A stretch of 61,180 bases of DNA from Bacteroidales bacterium (lineage in GTDB: Bacteria; Bacteroidota; Bacteroidia; Bacteroidales; PUMT01). Where the stretch lies: positions 1 to 61,180 of the forward strand of contig SLJO01000048.1 in the NCBI GenBank assembly GCA_007135095.1. Direction: 5' to 3'. Every line of letters begins with the position of its first letter. Position 1 is the stretch's first letter. A program made the position numbers and the translations under genes. The notes under the pieces are model-generated. The model did not search any database. It worked only from the letters and a program-made list of their open reading frames with translations, and was not told the origin of the DNA. This document shows, piece by piece, positions 1 through 8,613 of the stretch.

Positions 1-184
1 GGCACGACGGCCGCCCCGGGCATCATTTATTCTTTACCCTTTATCATTGGTTTTTACTGGTGATGCCTCTTCCCCGGCCGGTACCGTTATAATGTTTTCA
101 AATAAATCAAAAAAGAGGGTTATAAAACGTCCTAAAAAGTTATTTTTACAAACTGTTAACAGACCAGGCAAATAAAAAGAAAAA

Positions 185-2245
185 ATGAATAAAGAAATCA
201 TCAATAAAGCATCGGACAACATCAGGATCCTCTCGGCAGCAATGGTTGAAAAGGCAAATTCGGGGCATCCCGGCGGGGCAATGGGCGGGGCCGACTTCAT
301 AAACATCCTCTATTCGGAATTCCTGAACTTTGACCCCGATAATATGCAGTGGTTCATGCGTGACAGGTTTTTCCTTGATCCCGGCCACATGTCGCCTATG
401 ATCTATTCCATGCTTTGCCTGACAGGACATTTCACGCTTGACGAGCTTAAGGATTTCAGGCAATGGAGAAGCCCGACACCGGGCCATCCGGAAATGGATG
501 TCAACAGGGGAATAGAAAATACCTCGGGTCCGCTGGGCCAGGGACATACAATGGCAGTGGGTTCTGCAATTGCCGAACGGTTTCTTGCAGCCCGTTTCGG
601 CGAGTGGATATCACACAAGACATATACCTTTATCTCCGACGGGGGCATACAGGAGGAGATATCACAGGGTGCGGGCCGCATAGCAGGCCATCTGGGATTA
701 AGCAATCTTGTTATGTTTTACGATGCCAACGACATCCAGCTCTCCACAGCCACCAGCGTGGTGACTACCGAGGATACAGCCGGAAAATATGAAGCATGGG
801 GCTGGAGAGTCATGACAATCAGGGGCAATGACCAGGATGAAATCAGGGAAGCACTGAAGGCGGCAAATGATGAAAAAGAAAAACCTTTCCTTATCATTGG
901 AAAAACAATAATGGGAAAAGGTGCCTTAACCAGCACCGGAGAATCATTCGAGCGGCAGCTTTCCACCCATGGCATGCCCCTGTCAGCCGCAGGTGGTGAT
1001 TTTGCCAAAACCATTGCCAACCTGGGGGGCGATCCCGCCAATCCCTTTGCGGTTTTTAAGGAGGTAGGCGAATACTATCAGAGGGTGCTTAAATTTAAAA
1101 AAGCGGGCGCCGAACAAAAAAGAATGGTTCAGCAGAAATGGGAAAAGGAAAATCCGGAACTTAGCGCCACCCTTAAGCATTTTCTCTCGGGCAAACCTGC
1201 AGAAATCGATTATGCCGGCATCAGCCAGAAACCCAATATAGCCTCCCGGGCTGCATCAGGAGTTGTACTGGCTCACTTTGCATCGGCAATGGAAAATCTT
1301 ATAGTCGCCTCCGCCGACCTGGCCAACAGCGACAAAACTGACGGATTCCTGAAAGCATCAAAAGCCTTTGCCAAAGGAGACTTCAGCGGAGCCTTCCTCC
1401 AGGCAGGGGTCAGTGAGCTGACAATGGCAGCCATTGCCAACGGGATGGCAGCGCACGGCGGAGTAATACCTGCCATAGGTACCTTTTTTGTATTTTCCGA
1501 TTTTATGAAACCTGCCGTCAGGCTGGCTGCCCTTATGGAGCTCCCGGTAAAATACATCTGGACACATGATGCTTTCAGGGTGGGCGAAGACGGCCCCACC
1601 CACCAGCCGGTAGAACATGAGGCGCAGATCCGGCTGCTGGAAGAGCTCAGGAACCATTCCGGCAGGCCCTCCATGCTCGTTCTCAGGCCGGCAGATGCAG
1701 CAGAAACAACGGTAGCATGGAAAATGGCCGTTGAGAACACTAAAACGCCGACAGCACTGATACTTTCCAGGCAAAACATCCACGATATACCGGCCCCGGA
1801 GGGGATTGACCGGTTTACCGCTGCCCTGAACGCAGCAAAGGGAGCCTACATGGTGCATGACGACGGCGACGACCCCGACATTATCCTGGTTGGAAGCGGT
1901 TCGGAAGTTTCTACCCTGATAGGTGGCACTGAATTGCTTAAATCAAAGCTGAACCTTAAGGTAAGGGTTATATCACTTATATCTGAAGGGCTCTTCCGCC
2001 AGCAGCCAGCCGAGTACCAGTCCGCCATAATACCCGGTAACATCCCGGTATTCGGCCTGACAGCCGGCCTGCCCTCCGGCCTGAGGCGGATTGTGGGTCC
2101 CCGGGGCAGGGTGTTCGGCCTTGACCATTTTGGTTATTCCGCCCCTGCCGGAGTTCTTGACGAACAATTCGGTTTCACTGCCGAAAATGTATTCACCCAG
2201 GTTAGGACGTACCTTGAGGAATATAAACAGCAGCTCATGCATTAA
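185..2245 (+). CDS. tkt: Transketolase
   Basis: Thiamine-diphosphate enzyme of the non-oxidative pentose phosphate pathway; it moves two-carbon ketol units between sugar phosphates in the cytoplasm. The 686 residues are full length for the family (about 660-690). The N-terminal TPP domain shows GHPGGAMGGADF and a variant of the metal/diphosphate motif (SDGGIQEE ... DANDIQ). The pyrimidine domain shows GEDGPTHQPVEHEAQ near residue 470, and a C-terminal transketolase domain follows. The ATG sits behind an A-rich leader with no clear Shine-Dalgarno, as is normal in Bacteroidota. An upstream GTTATTTTTACAA element recurs before the propeller gene at 9670. It is followed at 56 nt by a sigma factor gene and is probably unrelated to it. 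Confidence 0.95.
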   Translation: MNKEIINKASDNIRILSAAMVEKANSGHPGGAMGGADFINILYSEFLNFDPDNMQWFMRDRFFLDPGHMSPMIYSMLCLTGHFTLDELKDFRQWRSPTPGHPEMDVNRGIENTSGPLGQGHTMAVGSAIAERFLAARFGEWISHKTYTFISDGGIQEEISQGAGRIAGHLGLSNLVMFYDANDIQLSTATSVVTTEDTAGKYEAWGWRVMTIRGNDQDEIREALKAANDEKEKPFLIIGKTIMGKGALTSTGESFERQLSTHGMPLSAAGGDFAKTIANLGGDPANPFAVFKEVGEYYQRVLKFKKAGAEQKRMVQQKWEKENPELSATLKHFLSGKPAEIDYAGISQKPNIASRAASGVVLAHFASAMENLIVASADLANSDKTDGFLKASKAFAKGDFSGAFLQAGVSELTMAAIANGMAAHGGVIPAIGTFFVFSDFMKPAVRLAALMELPVKYIWTHDAFRVGEDGPTHQPVEHEAQIRLLEELRNHSGRPSMLVLRPADAAETTVAWKMAVENTKTPTALILSRQNIHDIPAPEGIDRFTAALNAAKGAYMVHDDGDDPDIILVGSGSEVSTLIGGTELLKSKLNLKVRVISLISEGLFRQQPAEYQSAIIPGNIPVFGLTAGLPSGLRRIVGPRGRVFGLDHFGYSAPAGVLDEQFGFTAENVFTQVRTYLEEYKQQLMH

Positions 2246-2301
2246 ACCTTTCATGGTTTCGGGCATCAAAGTGCTAAAAGAATTATCCCAATACACAATC
2301 C

Positions 2302-2850
2302 ATGCAGGATCAGACTGACAAGGAACTGCTTTCATTGTTTCGTAACCCGGATCATAAAAGCTACGCATTTAACCTTATAGTCAGGAAATACCAGGAAAGA
2401 CTTTACTGGCACATCAGGAAGATAGTGATCGGACATGATGATACAGACGATCTGCTTCAGAATACCTTCTTGAAGGCATGGAAGGGTTTGGAAAATTTCC
2501 GGGGGGAATCGCAGATCTATACCTGGCTTTACCGGATTGCCACCAATGAGGCACTTTCCTTTCTTAAGGAGAAAAGAAAAAAATTCTTCCTTCCACTGGT
2601 TGATGTAGAAAAGGAACTCAGCTCGAACCTGGAAAGCGACACCTACTTCAACGGTGACGAGATACAGCTCAAACTGCAGAAAGCCATACTTAAGCTCCCC
2701 GAAAAGCAACGGCTGGTATTTAATATGCGCTACTATGATCAAATGAAATATGAGGATATCTCACAGGTGCTTGATACCTCGGTGGGGGCATTAAAAGCAT
2801 CCTACCACCATGCGGCAAAAAAAATCGAGGATATGTTAAAGAATAATTAA
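2302..2850 (+). CDS. ECF-type RNA polymerase sigma factor
   Basis: Sigma-70 family factor of the extracytoplasmic-function type, 182 residues, which is normal length. Region 2 runs from about residue 22 to 95 and includes DDTDDLLQNTFLKAWKGL and the -10-contacting stretch ending TWLYRIATNEAL. Region 4 covers about residues 120-175 with the helix-turn-helix YEDISQVLDTSVGALK. It would direct core polymerase to a small regulon. Two genes follow at once on the same strand: a one-helix membrane protein and a secreted Spy-like protein. By position the membrane protein may act as its anti-sigma partner, but it has no recognisable zinc-binding anti-sigma motif. Confidence 0.93.
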   Translation: MQDQTDKELLSLFRNPDHKSYAFNLIVRKYQERLYWHIRKIVIGHDDTDDLLQNTFLKAWKGLENFRGESQIYTWLYRIATNEALSFLKEKRKKFFLPLVDVEKELSSNLESDTYFNGDEIQLKLQKAILKLPEKQRLVFNMRYYDQMKYEDISQVLDTSVGALKASYHHAAKKIEDMLKNN

Positions 2851-2886
2851 ACCAATTAGCAAAAATTCAGTCAAACGAGGGTAAAC

Positions 2887-3339
2887 ATGCAAAAGAAAAA
2901 CAACATAAAATTCACGGAAGGCGGGGCGAAAAACAATCCCTTTTCGGTCCCTGATGATTATTTCGAAACTTTTTCCTGCAGGCTTCAAAAACGCCTGCAG
3001 ACCGAAGAAGCCGGATTATCACCCAGGGAGAGGTTCTGGCTGGTGCTCAGGCCGCAGCTTGCGCTTGTGGCTGTGATCGCAGGGTTTGCCATTATCGGAT
3101 ACCTGGGATTTCATACCTTTACATCCCGTGACCAGGGGATCGCCAGGGAAGAAATTGCGGGATATATAGATCTGTATCAAAACGAATTCAGCGATTATTA
3201 TTTCCTCAGCATGCTTGACGATGACTTTTATCCGGATGAAGAAATCTATTTTGACGAGTACCCGGCAGACCCTGATACCTATATGGATTTTCTTTACCTG
3301 GATGAAATAGCCATAGAGCTGATAATTAGTGAATTTTAA
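2887..3339 (+). CDS. Single-helix membrane protein next to ECF sigma factor
   Basis: A 150-residue protein of unassigned family. The N-terminal 55 residues are polar and cytoplasmic-looking and include NPFSVPDDYFETF, a motif I associate with Bacteroidota proteins encoded beside ECF sigma factors. One transmembrane segment lies at about residues 58-78 (LALVAVIAGFAIIGYLGF). The C-terminal part is very acidic, full of Asp, Glu and Tyr. Its place between the sigma factor and a secreted protein suggests a membrane anchor or anti-sigma role; this is inference. There is no HxxxCxxC zinc motif. The next gene's ATG lies 17 nt after the stop. Confidence 0.75.
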   Translation: MQKKNNIKFTEGGAKNNPFSVPDDYFETFSCRLQKRLQTEEAGLSPRERFWLVLRPQLALVAVIAGFAIIGYLGFHTFTSRDQGIAREEIAGYIDLYQNEFSDYYFLSMLDDDFYPDEEIYFDEYPADPDTYMDFLYLDEIAIELIISEF

Positions 3340-3355
3340 TTCAAAAAAGCAACCG

Positions 3356-3823
3356 ATGTCAAAAAATATACTTATAGCACTTACACTATTGCTTTGTTCA
3401 TTTGCACTTGCCGCACAGCCCGGAAGGGGCCGGGCCGGATTTGAGCGGGTGGAGGCTGAGAAAATAGCCTTTTTTACCACCTTCATTAACCTTTCCAGCC
3501 AGGAAGCAAGGGCGTTCTGGCCGGTATACGATGACTTCCAGAGGCAAAAAAATCAACTCGTGCAGGAAAGGCAATCGTTATCAGGACATTTTGAAAGGCA
3601 CCGTGAAAGCCTGACCGATGATGAATCTGAAAAAATAGCAGACCGGTATATTGAGATTCAGATGAAAGAGGCCGGGCTGCAAATGGAGTTTCATGAAAAG
3701 CTCAAGGATATCCTTCCCCCGGGAAAGGTGATGAGATTTTACCAGGCCGAAAATGAATTCAGGATGCAGCTTCTAAGGCGGGTAAGAGGCGGAGGGCCCG
3801 GAAGGGGGCCCGGAAGACCTTAG
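3356..3823 (+). CDS. Secreted Spy/CpxP-like small protein
   Basis: A predicted periplasmic protein of 155 residues. I prefer the ATG at 3356 to the upstream GTG at 3329 because it puts a clean signal peptide (MSKNILIALTLLLCSFALAA) at the N terminus. The mature part is helical and charged, rich in Glu, Arg and Gln, and ends in a Gly/Pro/Arg tail (GGGPGRGPGRP). Composition and size resemble Spy/CpxP (LTXXQ) periplasmic chaperone-like proteins that often accompany envelope-stress sigma factors. The assignment rests on overall pattern and context. It is the last gene before a convergent junction with hutH. Confidence 0.7.
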   Translation: MSKNILIALTLLLCSFALAAQPGRGRAGFERVEAEKIAFFTTFINLSSQEARAFWPVYDDFQRQKNQLVQERQSLSGHFERHRESLTDDESEKIADRYIEIQMKEAGLQMEFHEKLKDILPPGKVMRFYQAENEFRMQLLRRVRGGGPGRGPGRP

Positions 3824-3883
3824 CAGGCCTTGCCCGGGCATGTGTGCCGCTGAAGCACGCAGCAGCAGGTTATCAGGGAGGGG

Positions 3884-5383
3884 TCAGGGGATACCGGCAT
3901 CCATGGTTTTAAAAAACTCCAGGGATTCATTCATGTCCTCAAACATCACTTTGTCATTCTTAATAAAAGGAACTTTCTTCCGGTATGAATCCACGATATT
4001 TTCGATAAAGGAGGAAGATCTTGCGGGCCTTCTGAATTCAAGTGCCTGAACTGCATTGTATAGTTCGATGGCAAGTACCTTCCGGGTATTCTCAATTACC
4101 TTTAGTGCCTTGGTGGCGGCATTGGCCCCCATGCTTACATGGTCCTCCTGGCCCTGGGATGATTCAATTGTATCGACCGATGCAGGAGTGCAGAGCTGTT
4201 TATTCTGGCTTACAATGGATGCTGCAGTATACTGCGGTATCATAAACCCTGAATTAAGTCCCGGATTGGCAACAAGAAACAGCGGCAGTCCGCGCTTTCC
4301 CGAAAGCAGCCGGTAAATGCGCCGTTCCGATATGCTTGCCATCTCGGAAACCGCAATGCAAAGGTGATCCAGCGCAAGTGCAAGCGGCTGACCGTGAAAA
4401 TTACCGGCGGAAATAACCCTGTCCTCACGCGGAAATACTGTAGGGTTATCAGTGACCGAATTCATTTCCCGCTCGAAGACCGATATCACATAATTCAGGG
4501 CATCCCTGGAGGCGCCGTGCACCTGTGGCATGCACCTGAAGGAATAGGGATCCTGAATATGGGTTTTGGTACGTTTTGTTATCTCGCTGCCCTCAAGGAT
4601 ACGGAGGATCCTGCCGGCTGTTTCAAGCTGGCCGGGATGCGGCCGTACCCTGTGAACCAGCTCATCGAATGCCTCCCACCGTCCGTCAAAAGCATCAAGA
4701 GAGATAGCCCCGATAATATCGGCCTTTTGCATAATAGCAGCAGCCTCTATGCAGGCGTGTATGCCACAGGCAGTCATAAACTGGGTCCCGTTCAGCAGGG
4801 CCAGCCCTTCCTTTGACTGCAGCCTCAGTGGTTCCCAGTTATGCTTTTTCAAAATTTCCGACGACCGCCGCTTCTTTCCCCTGTAAAGGACCTCGCCCAT
4901 GCCCATGAGCGGCAGACTGAGGTGGGCAAGCGGAGCAAGGTCGCCCGAGGCCCCCAGCGAGCCCTGCTGGTAGATAACGGGCAGGATATCATTATTGAAA
5001 AAATCAACCAGGCGCTCCACGGTGCTCAGCTGCACGCCTGAATGGCCGAAGGAAAGAGATTGGATCTTCAGCAGCAGCATAAGCCTGACCATGACACCGG
5101 GAACCTCTTCCCCCATTCCGCATGCATGGGACATGACAAGGTTTTTCTGCAGTGCACCAAGGTCCTCGCCCGATATCCGCCGGTCATATAATGATCCGAA
5201 CCCCGTATTTATGCCATACAGCGGTTCATCCGAAGCAGCCATCCTTCTGTCCAGGTACTCCCTGCATTCGGTAATGCGCCTGAGGGCATCCTGCGAGAGG
5301 CTCAGGGGCATATTAGAGGATATTATCCGGGCAACACTGCCCAGGTCAAGCTCTGCCGAAGATATGCTATGACTGTCTGCCAC
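3884..5383 (-). CDS. hutH: Histidine ammonia-lyase
   Basis: Aromatic amino acid ammonia-lyase of 499 residues, the usual HAL length. The self-forming MIO electrophile is the Ala-Ser-Gly at residues 145-147 in GSLGASGDLAPL. Other active-site signs are YGINTGFG (Tyr56), SHACG (His86) and SSQGQEDHVSMG near residue 410, which fits histidine rather than tyrosine or phenylalanine as substrate. It would convert L-histidine to urocanate and ammonia in the cytoplasm. No hutU, hutI, hutG or hutF is present in the window. It starts 7 nt after the DUF5916 gene on the same strand, so it is probably the last gene of a DUF1080-DUF5916-hutH unit, an odd setting for this enzyme. Confidence 0.92.
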   Translation of the reverse strand: MADSHSISSAELDLGSVARIISSNMPLSLSQDALRRITECREYLDRRMAASDEPLYGINTGFGSLYDRRISGEDLGALQKNLVMSHACGMGEEVPGVMVRLMLLLKIQSLSFGHSGVQLSTVERLVDFFNNDILPVIYQQGSLGASGDLAPLAHLSLPLMGMGEVLYRGKKRRSSEILKKHNWEPLRLQSKEGLALLNGTQFMTACGIHACIEAAAIMQKADIIGAISLDAFDGRWEAFDELVHRVRPHPGQLETAGRILRILEGSEITKRTKTHIQDPYSFRCMPQVHGASRDALNYVISVFEREMNSVTDNPTVFPREDRVISAGNFHGQPLALALDHLCIAVSEMASISERRIYRLLSGKRGLPLFLVANPGLNSGFMIPQYTAASIVSQNKQLCTPASVDTIESSQGQEDHVSMGANAATKALKVIENTRKVLAIELYNAVQALEFRRPARSSSFIENIVDSYRKKVPFIKNDKVMFEDMNESLEFFKTMDAGIP

Positions 5384-5390
5384 TAGGGTA

Positions 5391-7616
5391 TCAGTTAAAC
5401 CAGTATGACATTTTTAATACAAGCGCCCTGTTCCTGGCTTTCATTGTTTCGGGAAAATAATTGTCGGTATACACAATGAACAGGTCCGATACGGGCTTGT
5501 AGCGCCATTGAAAACGGGCATTGATATTAAGGTTGTCGATCTGTTCATTATACTGTATAAAGGTAGTAAAGAAAAGCGTATTGGTGAATGTTAAATCAAA
5601 TTTTGGCCCGATAAGCCAGAACGAATTATTCTCCCAGGGCGAGGGCAAAAGCAGGTCGTTGTAGCTGAAGAATACCGAAACACTGCCATAGGGCTGATAG
5701 CGGTAATTAATATCACCTTCGAAAAACCTCCTGCTGCCGTTGAAATAACCACCGAAACCGGCAGCCACGCGGTAACGCAGCAGCTTGCGGATATCCGACC
5801 TGTACAGCACCGATGCCCCGGTCCAGTCGTATTCACTGCCGGCGGGAAGGAAGCTCAGTCCTGTATTGGTAGGATCAAAATCCTGTTGCAGCATTACAAA
5901 ATTATGGTTCACAATGAAATCTATCCTGCTCAGGTTATGAAAAGTCAAATAATAACCCAGACTGGCATCCCGGTCGGTCAGCGTGAAATCAGAGGGCCTG
6001 AAAAAACTTCTCATTTGCCCGGTTATGCCGTGTTGCTCCAGGCTGGAACTTTCGGGGTAGAGCCTTATTGTCATTTTGGGATTTACCTGGAAGAAATCTG
6101 TTCTTGGAACATACCCCGCTGCCGCAATGTAATTATCGCCGACAAAGTACTGTTCCACACCAAGTTGCAATCGCTGCCTGTTGTAACTCAACTGCATGCC
6201 CTGGGAAAACGGGGTGCCTCCCTCCGTGCCGTCGGTAAATGCCGTGAGCCCGAATACCTGGCCGGTCCAGAAATTGTCGCGGCTGGCAAGGTTGAACTGA
6301 AGGCCGCCGGTACGGTTATAGGCAGGCATTTCCGGTTGGTCCTGCCCGCCGAAGTTTTGCTGGTTTACAAATATCCCCGTAATATTGGAACGGGAGAAAA
6401 CGCGTCTCTGCATCGAGGCCACAAAAAAATTTCGCGACGGGCTGCCCATTGTCTCCTCGGTATGCATATCCATTATCCCGATCCTCCAGTCCTGTCCAAG
6501 CTTGCCGCTTAGACGGGCCCCGCCGGTTACCGGGGCATCAAGTCCGATACGCCGGGAAAAAAACGGCCTTATCTGTGTTGAGCCGAAATTTGCAAACAGG
6601 TCGGAATTCTCAAGGAAAAACTGCCGCTTTTCCGGAAAAAAGAGTTCAAAACGATCAAGGTCGGTAATCTGCTGATCCACCTCGGCCTGGGAAAAATCGG
6701 GGTTGTAGGTAAGGTCGAGGTTCAGGGAGGAAGAAAGTGCCACCTTGGCATCCAGCCCGAAATCTCCCCGGTATCCGGGGTCGGTGCCGGCTACAAAATC
6801 ACGTGAGGCTCCCCCGGAAACATAAGGGATAAGCGACAGCTGCAGGCCCGGATCCGGTGGTGGCGCGTCCCATTGGAGAACACCGCAATAGGCAAGCGAT
6901 GCGGTAGGAAACTGACGGGGAACGGGAGCCCAGGAAGATTTTTCATTGATCTTCAAATCCAGCCTGGAAAAATTGATGTTCCACCGGTCGAGCCCTGCCT
7001 TGTAGCGGATAGACTTGAAGGGTATGCGCATTTCTGCCACCCACCTGTCATCATAGCTCCTGGTAACCGCCTCCCACTTTGTATCCCATATCAGGTGAAC
7101 CTGGGAGCCGTCACTCATGGTTCCGTCCCATAATGCACCCGCGGCATTTACCCCGAATGAATAACCGGTTGTCCGGTCATTGAAAGGATCAAGGAACAAA
7201 AGAAAATTATCATTGTTTCCGAAGCTAAAATCCCTTCTTAGAGATTCCACCAGCCGGGGGCCCGGCACGACATCATAGAAGACCAGCGAGAGGTAGATGG
7301 CATCATCATCGTAGGTCATCCTGATTTCCGATACGGCCTCGCTGTAGCTGGTATCATAGGGCATAACCATATAAAAATCGGTTGCCACATCAGCATCCTT
7401 CCAGTCAGGCTCATCAATTACCCCGTCGAGGACTATGCTGCCCTGCATCTTTTTTATATTCAAAACATACCCGCTGTTCAGCGGGCCCGAGGAGCCCGGT
7501 TGAGGGATTTGTTCTGCCTCTGAAATACCGGGAGAAGCATTGCTTTCACGGGAAAACACAGAAAAAACAGACAGTGCTGCAACCACAAGCCATACAGACC
7601 TGTTAAACATGTTCAT
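5391..7616 (-). CDS. DUF5916 outer-membrane protein with CBM9-like domain
   Basis: A 741-residue exported protein. After a signal peptide (about residues 1-27), residues 50-250 form a family-9 carbohydrate-binding-like beta domain (IVLDGVIDEPDWKDA, then a YDDDAIYLSLVFYD strand). The rest is a long series of alternating amphipathic strands ending in an aromatic C terminus (KMSYWFN), as expected for an outer-membrane beta barrel. This architecture is the DUF5916 family of Bacteroidota; its function is not established. It lies 28 nt downstream of a DUF1080 gene and 7 nt upstream of hutH, suggesting cotranscription. Confidence 0.85.
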   Translation of the reverse strand: MNMFNRSVWLVVAALSVFSVFSRESNASPGISEAEQIPQPGSSGPLNSGYVLNIKKMQGSIVLDGVIDEPDWKDADVATDFYMVMPYDTSYSEAVSEIRMTYDDDAIYLSLVFYDVVPGPRLVESLRRDFSFGNNDNFLLFLDPFNDRTTGYSFGVNAAGALWDGTMSDGSQVHLIWDTKWEAVTRSYDDRWVAEMRIPFKSIRYKAGLDRWNINFSRLDLKINEKSSWAPVPRQFPTASLAYCGVLQWDAPPPDPGLQLSLIPYVSGGASRDFVAGTDPGYRGDFGLDAKVALSSSLNLDLTYNPDFSQAEVDQQITDLDRFELFFPEKRQFFLENSDLFANFGSTQIRPFFSRRIGLDAPVTGGARLSGKLGQDWRIGIMDMHTEETMGSPSRNFFVASMQRRVFSRSNITGIFVNQQNFGGQDQPEMPAYNRTGGLQFNLASRDNFWTGQVFGLTAFTDGTEGGTPFSQGMQLSYNRQRLQLGVEQYFVGDNYIAAAGYVPRTDFFQVNPKMTIRLYPESSSLEQHGITGQMRSFFRPSDFTLTDRDASLGYYLTFHNLSRIDFIVNHNFVMLQQDFDPTNTGLSFLPAGSEYDWTGASVLYRSDIRKLLRYRVAAGFGGYFNGSRRFFEGDINYRYQPYGSVSVFFSYNDLLLPSPWENNSFWLIGPKFDLTFTNTLFFTTFIQYNEQIDNLNINARFQWRYKPVSDLFIVYTDNYFPETMKARNRALVLKMSYWFN

Positions 7617-7644
7617 AAGACACTCCCGCTTATATATTAAATTA

Positions 7645-8412
7645 TTAGAGCTCCTTTATGTAAATATTCCTGAACTGAACCAGCGAAGGGGAACTGCGCC
7701 ATTCACCGTCAACCATATGGCCATGATGCTGAAGGGCAAGCCGGCCCTTTTCGGGAACACCGGGCAACTGAGTATCCTCTATAACGGTGATGTCATTGAG
7801 AACAACTGTCAAACGGTCGCCCTTCATTGTTAACTCGAAACTGTTCCACTCACCGATGTGATTATCAGCAAGGGTATTCGGGGTGACACCTGCCCTCACC
7901 TCAGGGGGCATGGCTGAGTCCATCCTGTAGCCGTATACCTCCCCGGAGCCAACCGGCCATGTCCAGATATTAACCTGTGCCTTTGAGGAGCCCCGCAGGT
8001 AAATGCCCGAATCACTGTCAGGAACTGAAATCCTGATCGTCTCGCCCCGGGCATTGCGCTGATGTGTTCCATCGGGCCTGACAATGGGTACATTATGGTT
8101 GATAAACGGGGTGTCCTTTATGCGCCACTCGATCCTCAGTGTAAAATCTCCGTACTCCGCCCGGGTCCACAGGTTCTTGTCGCCAGGGGCCTCGCTCAGC
8201 GCATCATAGTCAATGACGCCATCAATTACCTGCCAGTGGCCGTTGTCACCTTCGGGAACAATCCACCCTGTAAAATCGCGGCCATTGAAAATCTGCTCCC
8301 ATTGACCCTCTTCCTGCCTGCACGTAAAAGCAGGGGAAAGAAAGACAACGGCAAGGAAAACCGTTAAGGCCCTGATAAAGGTTCCGTTTGACTTGAATTT
8401 TTTTTCCATCAT
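7645..8412 (-). CDS. DUF1080 (3-keto-disaccharide hydrolase-like) secreted protein
   Basis: A 255-residue exported protein. The N terminus is a signal sequence ending near PAFTC, possibly a loose lipobox with Cys as the lipidated residue. The body is a single concanavalin-like DUF1080 jelly roll: WEQIFNGRDFTGW at the start, DFTLRIEWRIK, SDSGIYLRG, and WNSFELTMKGDRLTVVLN near the end. Some DUF1080 members act on 3-keto-glycosides; whether this one does is unknown. It is the first gene of the minus-strand unit that continues into the DUF5916 gene and hutH. Confidence 0.87.
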   Translation of the reverse strand: MMEKKFKSNGTFIRALTVFLAVVFLSPAFTCRQEEGQWEQIFNGRDFTGWIVPEGDNGHWQVIDGVIDYDALSEAPGDKNLWTRAEYGDFTLRIEWRIKDTPFINHNVPIVRPDGTHQRNARGETIRISVPDSDSGIYLRGSSKAQVNIWTWPVGSGEVYGYRMDSAMPPEVRAGVTPNTLADNHIGEWNSFELTMKGDRLTVVLNDITVIEDTQLPGVPEKGRLALQHHGHMVDGEWRSSPSLVQFRNIYIKEL

Positions 8413-8419
8413 AATTTAT

Positions 8420-8427
8420 TAGTTTTG
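8420..8427 (+). promoter_or_regulatory. Candidate -7 box TAGTTTTG
   Basis: Exact match to the Bacteroidetes sigma-A -7 consensus TAnnTTTG on the plus strand. It is 186 nt upstream of the nitrilase ATG and has no well-spaced TTTG -33 box (the nearest TTG is 24 nt upstream). Weak candidate only. Confidence 0.25.
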
Positions 8428-8466
8428 ATTGTTATTATGTTCTGGCTTGCGCATAATTTAAAGTGC

Positions 8467-8481
8467 ACCGGAAAAGCCGGT
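8467..8481. repeat. Short inverted repeat between divergent genes
   Basis: ACCGG-AAAAG-CCGGT forms a perfect 5-bp stem in the gap between the divergent DUF1080 and nitrilase genes. No T-run follows on either strand, so it is unlikely to be a terminator. It could be an operator half-site pair or chance. Confidence 0.3.
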
Positions 8482-8613
8482 ATAGCGCCTGGTGATATGT
8501 TTTCAGATGGCTAAAATACATAATAAAATTTATTTGTAAAGGGTACTGACGATTTTATCCCGTTCTTTGGGTTTAACATGTCAGGTTGGCATAACAAATT
8601 AAAAACCAAAACT

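Noticed and set aside
34-306. Minus-strand ORF at the left edge
   Set aside because: It overlaps the tkt start and upstream region in antisense and has no supporting motif; bases 1-184 are treated as the tkt leader.
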